The notes under the pieces were generated by a model, which searched no databases, was not told the origin of the DNA, and worked only from the letters and a program-made list of their open reading frames with translations. A stretch of 64,000 nt of DNA from DASYPQ01 sp036006425. GTDB taxonomy: Bacteria > Planctomycetota > UBA1135 > GCA-002686595. The position numbers and the translations under genes are program-made. Each line of letters begins with the position of its first letter. Positions within the stretch are counted from its first letter, which is position 1. This document shows, one piece after another, positions 63,115-64,000 of the stretch. Location of the stretch: assembly GCA_036006425.1 (NCBI GenBank), contig DASYPQ010000002.1:15057-79056 (forward strand), in the 5' to 3' direction.

Positions 63115-63795
63115 ATGAAACTGAACACGTGGAGCCGGCTCTCGATGGCCGGGTGGTTGTTGCTCGCGGTCGGTCAGGCGAGCTGCGTGAGCAACCGCGG
63201 CTACCAGACGGCGATGGACGAGAAGGAAGCCGAGATCCGCGGGCTGCGCGAGGAGCGCGCCGCGTTGAAGGCGCAGATCCAGAAGAATCACAGCGACCTG
63301 GACACCGCGCGCGGACAGGTCTCGGAAGCGAGTGCGAAGCCCGCCGAGACGGTGGACGCGCCGGAGACGGCGGAGAAGTTCCCCGAGCTCGACAAGATGG
63401 GCATCAGCTACGGCATGCGCGACGGGAACATGGTGATCTCGATCCCGTCGTCGATCACGTTCGCTTCGGGCCAGGCGACGCTCTCGAAGGACGGCCAGAA
63501 GGCGCTCAAGGAAGTCGCGTCGACGCTCAAGAAGCAGTACGCCGGCGCGAAGTACGAGATTGAGGGTCACACCGACGCCGACCCGATCAAGAAGTCGAAG
63601 TTCGCGTCGAACCGCGAGCTCTCGATCGCGCGCGCGATGGCCGTGCTCACGTACCTCGTGGAGGAGTGCTCGATCAAGGACGACCAGTGCGTCGTCGCCG
63701 GCTTCGGGCAGTACGAGCCGCTCGCGCCGAACGACAACGACAAGGACAAGGCGAAGAACCGCCGCGTCGAGATCGTCGTCCACCGCGCGAAGTAG
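63115..63795 (+). CDS. OmpA-like peptidoglycan-associated lipoprotein
   Basis: Envelope protein of 226 aa. A signal peptide ends at Cys24 in 'AVGQASC' (a poor lipobox because of Gln at -3), then a coiled coil ('MDEKEAEIRGLREERAALKAQI'). A C-terminal OmpA domain follows, with 'TFASGQATLSKDGQKALKEVASTL', 'YEIEGHTDADPIKKSKFASNRELSIARAMAVLTYL' and 'VAGFGQYEPLAPNDNDKDKAKNRRVEI', which should bind peptidoglycan. ATG 63115 is chosen; a GTG 36 bases upstream is open but lacks a signal-like start. Confidence 0.88.
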   Translation: MKLNTWSRLSMAGWLLLAVGQASCVSNRGYQTAMDEKEAEIRGLREERAALKAQIQKNHSDLDTARGQVSEASAKPAETVDAPETAEKFPELDKMGISYGMRDGNMVISIPSSITFASGQATLSKDGQKALKEVASTLKKQYAGAKYEIEGHTDADPIKKSKFASNRELSIARAMAVLTYLVEECSIKDDQCVVAGFGQYEPLAPNDNDKDKAKNRRVEIVVHRAK

Positions 63796-64000
63796 GGGAC
63801 GACACCTCACGCTAGTCCGGTCCAAGACCGCCGGATGCGCTGCTGCGGCGTACCCGCCGCAGCTCTGCAGCCGGCGGAATCGTTTGCGCGTTGCGCATCG
63901 CCTGCCGTTGTGATTCGTACCCCAGGACGCAACAGCGGCCGGATCGCAACCCGCAACCGATTCCGCCGGCGGATTCCCGCCGGCGGCTCCTCGGCGTGGG
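63796..64000. repeat. Intergenic palindrome cluster B
   Basis: No gene is seen to the window end. Nested inverted repeats: gctgcggcg / cgccgcagc (63842-63863) inside ccgccgg / ccggcgg (63828-63834, 63871-63877); a 13-bp perfect pair gccggcggaatcg / cgattccgccggc (63870-63882, 63958-63970); and a direct repeat ccgccggcgg at 63963 and 63977. The 10-mer GCGCGTTGCG at 63886-63895 also occurs in cluster A, suggesting related elements. Confidence 0.55.

Overview
This 64 kb window is from a very GC-rich bacterial chromosome (about 70 % by eye) with closely packed, often overlapping genes. I see no mobile elements, phage genes or CRISPR arrays. Gene content points to Planctomycetota: a RedB-family protein next to a hybrid kinase, a DUF3604-parvulin-HupE operon, FG-GAP and Ig-like surface lipoproteins, low-complexity tails on ribosomal proteins, and an N-acyl-ornithine-type carbamoyltransferase. 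No 16S rRNA gene is present, so this placement is an inference from gene content.

Region 1 (1-16.2 kb, + strand) is the end of fusA followed by a nearly complete S10-spc-alpha superoperon: rpsJ, rplC, rplD, rplW, rplB, rpsS, rplV, rpsC, rplP, rpmC, rpsQ, rplN, rplX, rplE, rpsZ, rpsH, rplF, rplR, rpsE, rplO, secY, adk, infA, rpmJ, rpsM, rpsK, rpsD, rpoA, rplQ. There is no tuf between fusA and rpsJ, no rpmD between rpsE and rplO, and no map between adk and infA. Region 2 (16.3-19.3 kb) is a RedB-like thioredoxin-fold protein translationally coupled to a membrane hybrid histidine kinase with two receiver domains.

Region 3 (19.3-27.65 kb, - strand) runs carbamoyltransferase, dnaE, then a DUF3604 lipoprotein, a parvulin-type isomerase and a HupE/UreJ-like membrane protein. 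Region 4 (27.7-33.6 kb, + strand) is RNA-rich: tRNA-Arg(ACG) next to tadA (the enzyme that deaminates that tRNA), two tRNA-Ser genes, the 4.5S-type SRP RNA, then dnaX-ybaB-recR-truA and an hpf-ptsN-HPr group.

Region 5 (33.8-49.4 kb) carries type IV pilus and type II secretion-like genes mixed with housekeeping genes: pilM-pilN-pilO/P fusion-pilQ, an RNase E/G with a long Arg-rich N-terminus, two tandem FG-GAP beta-propeller genes inserted between rne and rplU-rpmA-obgE, then a PilT-family ATPase and a GspC-like PDZ protein. Region 6 (49.4-52.6 kb) is coaX, an MnmE-like GTPase lacking the C-terminal Cys motif, and pyrB fused to a PyrI-type zinc domain. Region 7 (53-63.8 kb) holds three large cell-surface lipoproteins with Ig-like and glycine-rich segments, the prepilin peptidase and an OmpA-type lipoprotein; two intergenic stretches here are dense in near-perfect palindromes.

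I did not find one clearly undescribed multi-gene system. The strongest leads are the PyrB-PyrI zinc-domain fusion, the FG-GAP insertion into the rne-rplU locus, the degenerate GTPases, the PilO-PilP fusion with a GspC-like partner, and the palindrome clusters beside the surface-lipoprotein genes.
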